DNA of 20,000 bases, taken from Dictyostelium firmibasis. Taxonomy: Eukaryota > Evosea > Eumycetozoa > Dictyosteliales > Dictyosteliaceae. Position numbers and translations under genes: made by a program. Location: the NCBI GenBank assembly GCA_036169595.1, contig CM069768.1:3565001-3585000 (forward strand). The letters run 5' to 3'. This document shows, one piece after another, positions 18,390 through 20,000 of the stretch; the first letter of the stretch is position 1, and each line of letters opens with the position of its first letter. The notes beneath the pieces are model-generated. The model saw only the letters and a program-made list of their open reading frames with translations, was not told where the DNA came from and ran no database searches.

Positions 18390-20000
18390 TTATTGATAAG
18401 TCGGAGTATGATAAGAGAATTGAGAAGAAGTTGCAACACCACCATAATAATATGCATTTTGCCAAGAATGGGGTTGATATTGAGATGCACTTCCTGTTGT
18501 ACTTCCGATGCTACTACTGGTACAACTTCCAACACTACCACTTCCACTACCACTACTACTTCCAAAACTAGATGGAATTTGAGAATCATAAGACTCGCCA
18601 ACTCCACCACAAATATCATTGGTATTGGGTGATGATGGTGTTCCACTTTTGCCAATATAAATATTTGTAGAAGATGTGGAGGATGTAGAATGGTATGGTT
18701 GTTGATATATAAAATTTTGTGGTTGTGGTGGTATTGGGATTTGGTGTTGTTGGTAGTAGTCATCGTAGTGTTGTTGCTGTTGTTGTTGTTGTTGATAATA
18801 TGACAATTGTTGGTTGTATTGGTAGTTTGAATAGTATTGTTGTTGTTGGTAATACTGTTGTTGTGGTGGTTGATAATATATTGATTGTGGTTGTTGTTGT
18901 GGTTGTTGGTAGTTTGTTTGTGGAGCTGCCAAAGGGTAGGTCAAATAATTTGGATGGTGATATGATACATTTTTTGATCCCCTGTTATTAAGTATACGTG
19001 AAAATTGGCTAGTACCTCCATTATTTGTTTTATTATTATTACTATTGTTGTATTTTGATTTTGGTTTTGTATTTTTATCAGTTTCTACTAATGTTACATA
19101 TCTTTTTGTGCTATTATTACAGTTGTTATTATTATTATTATTATTGTTGTTGTTGTTGGTTGCTGTTTTTGTTTTTAGTGATGGTTTTGTTATTGTAGTA
19201 TTACTAGAGTTTACCTGAATTTCTGTATTTTTAATTTTTTCTTCGGAACTATTTGTTGTGGCTGTTGTTGTAGTTGTTTTTATTACATTATTTTCATTAT
19301 TAATATTACCATCATTATTAAAATTATTATTATCATTATTATTACTATTATAATTATCATTATTGTTACTACTATTACTATTAATATTACTAAGTTTTCT
19401 AATTTTCATATCCAATATATCTATTTTTGATTGGATAGAGGTCTTAAAAGCATCAAATATCTCTGGATCAATGTGTAATTTCCAATTTAATAAGAATAAG
19501 AAATGTATTTCCAATTGATTCATTTCAAATAAGGAGATTCCTCCCACTTGTGCGTAATATCTATTATTTAAGGCTTTATCATTATGAAATTTTGATGCCA
19601 CAATTATGGATGCCATAAAAAGTCTATGAATATTTAAAGGTGAAATTTGGATCTCTTGATTCCATTGAATCAATCTATCCAAATAAATGGTCGAAAATAT
19701 AAAGATATCTGTTCCAAATGGTAAATATTTAAAAACTCTCTCAATATATGCCTCGATTGAAATCTCGGGTATTTGGTCCACATTGAAAACTTGAAACTTT
19801 TCAATGGCGCTTAGAGATGATGTTGCCGTTTTTGTTGTCATTGGAATCGTAGTATTGGTGTTTGTTGTAGTATTATTCCCGTTATTTCTTGTTGGTTTTG
19901 GAGATGATGGTGCAGAAGATTGTGAAGATGTCGATGATTTATCATCGTCATAATACATATCTATAATTAACTCGGATAAAACACTTAAAAACGATGTATA
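18390..20000 (-). CDS. PHO80/cyclin-P-type cyclin, 5' end outside the window
   Basis: The minus-strand frame is still open at base 20000. In-frame sequence before the Met at 19958 reads TSFLSVLSELIID, which matches the N-terminal VLSxLL helix of P/U-type cyclins, so that Met is probably internal. Relative to it, the cyclin box spans about residues 51-180: PEISIEAYIERVFKYL, then STIYLDRLIQ, LNIHRLFMASIIVASKF and NNRYYAQVGGISLFEMNQLE. These are the hallmark motifs of cyclins that pair with Pho85/CDK5-like kinases and act in nutrient or phosphate signalling and development. A poly-Asn/Thr linker (about 190-320) follows, then a Gln/Tyr/Pro-rich stretch (about 350-425) and a Ser/Gly-rich tail ending SYHTPTYQ. 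The tail is far longer than in yeast Pho80. It is convergent with the YIPFY-motif gene. Family assignment is firm; the exact start and the kinase partner are not known. Confidence 0.92.
   Translation of the reverse strand, partial: YTSFLSVLSELIIDMYYDDDKSSTSSQSSAPSSPKPTRNNGNNTTTNTNTTIPMTTKTATSSLSAIEKFQVFNVDQIPEISIEAYIERVFKYLPFGTDIFIFSTIYLDRLIQWNQEIQISPLNIHRLFMASIIVASKFHNDKALNNRYYAQVGGISLFEMNQLEIHFLFLLNWKLHIDPEIFDAFKTSIQSKIDILDMKIRKLSNINSNSSNNNDNYNSNNNDNNNFNNDGNINNENNVIKTTTTTATTNSSEEKIKNTEIQVNSSNTTITKPSLKTKTATNNNNNNNNNNNNCNNSTKRYVTLVETDKNTKPKSKYNNSNNNKTNNGGTSQFSRILNNRGSKNVSYHHPNYLTYPLAAPQTNYQQPQQQPQSIYYQPPQQQYYQQQQYYSNYQYNQQLSYYQQQQQQQQHYDDYYQQHQIPIPPQPQNFIYQQPYHSTSSTSSTNIYIGKSGTPSSPNTNDICGGVGESYDSQIPSSFGSSSGSGSGSVGSCTSSSIGSTTGSASQYQPHSWQNAYYYGGVATSSQFSYHTPTYQ

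Overview
The window is almost certainly chromosomal DNA of Dictyostelium discoideum or a very close social amoeba. It is extremely A+T-rich, with homopolymer A/T runs of 20-30+ bases between genes and long in-frame AAT (Asn) and CAA (Gln) tracts in proteins. Introns are short, AT-rich and GT-AG. It also carries families typical of this organism: FNIP repeats, a spore-coat-type Cys-rich secreted protein, and an amoebal terpene synthase.

Layout, left to right. (1) 1-1656 (+): 3' part of a VWA-domain protein, probably of the cpRas-VWA type, cut by the window edge. (2) 1860-2810 (-): an unrecognised Asn/Ser-rich protein, convergent with gene 1. (3) About 2 kb of divergent intergenic DNA with a GT/CA-rich box, an E2F-type site and a TATA-like box. 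(4) 4801-6428 (+): histone stem-loop binding protein (SLBP), two exons. (5) 6794-7792 (-): terpene synthase. (6) A divergent promoter region with a strong CA-rich box. (7) 8737-11243 (+): FNIP-repeat protein, two exons. (8) About 2.1 kb between protein genes, holding tRNA-Thr(AGT) on the minus strand, a pol III terminator, external B-box-like sequences on both sides, and an open-frame fragment of unknown origin. (9) 13399-15573 (+): three-exon secreted spore-coat-type protein preceded by three CA/GT boxes. (10) A 206-bp pure ATT microsatellite. (11) 16320-17966 (+): unknown protein with a duplicated YIPFY motif. (12) 18390-20000 (-): PHO80/cyclin-P-type cyclin with an Asn/Gln/Tyr-rich tail, whose 5' end lies beyond the window.

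The genes do not form a pathway or cluster; this is ordinary dense amoebal gene packing. The most noteworthy points are as follows. The SLBP gene has a perfect E2F-type site upstream and an eIF4E-binding-like motif in its N-terminal half. The spore-coat-type gene has a cotC-like arrangement of CA/GT boxes and an exact-offset 492-bp internal duplication. Two B-box mini-hairpins flank the tRNA. No CRISPR, operon, IS element or intact mobile element was seen.

Exon boundaries were assigned by hand from splice consensus and reading phase, and none is confirmed by transcript data.
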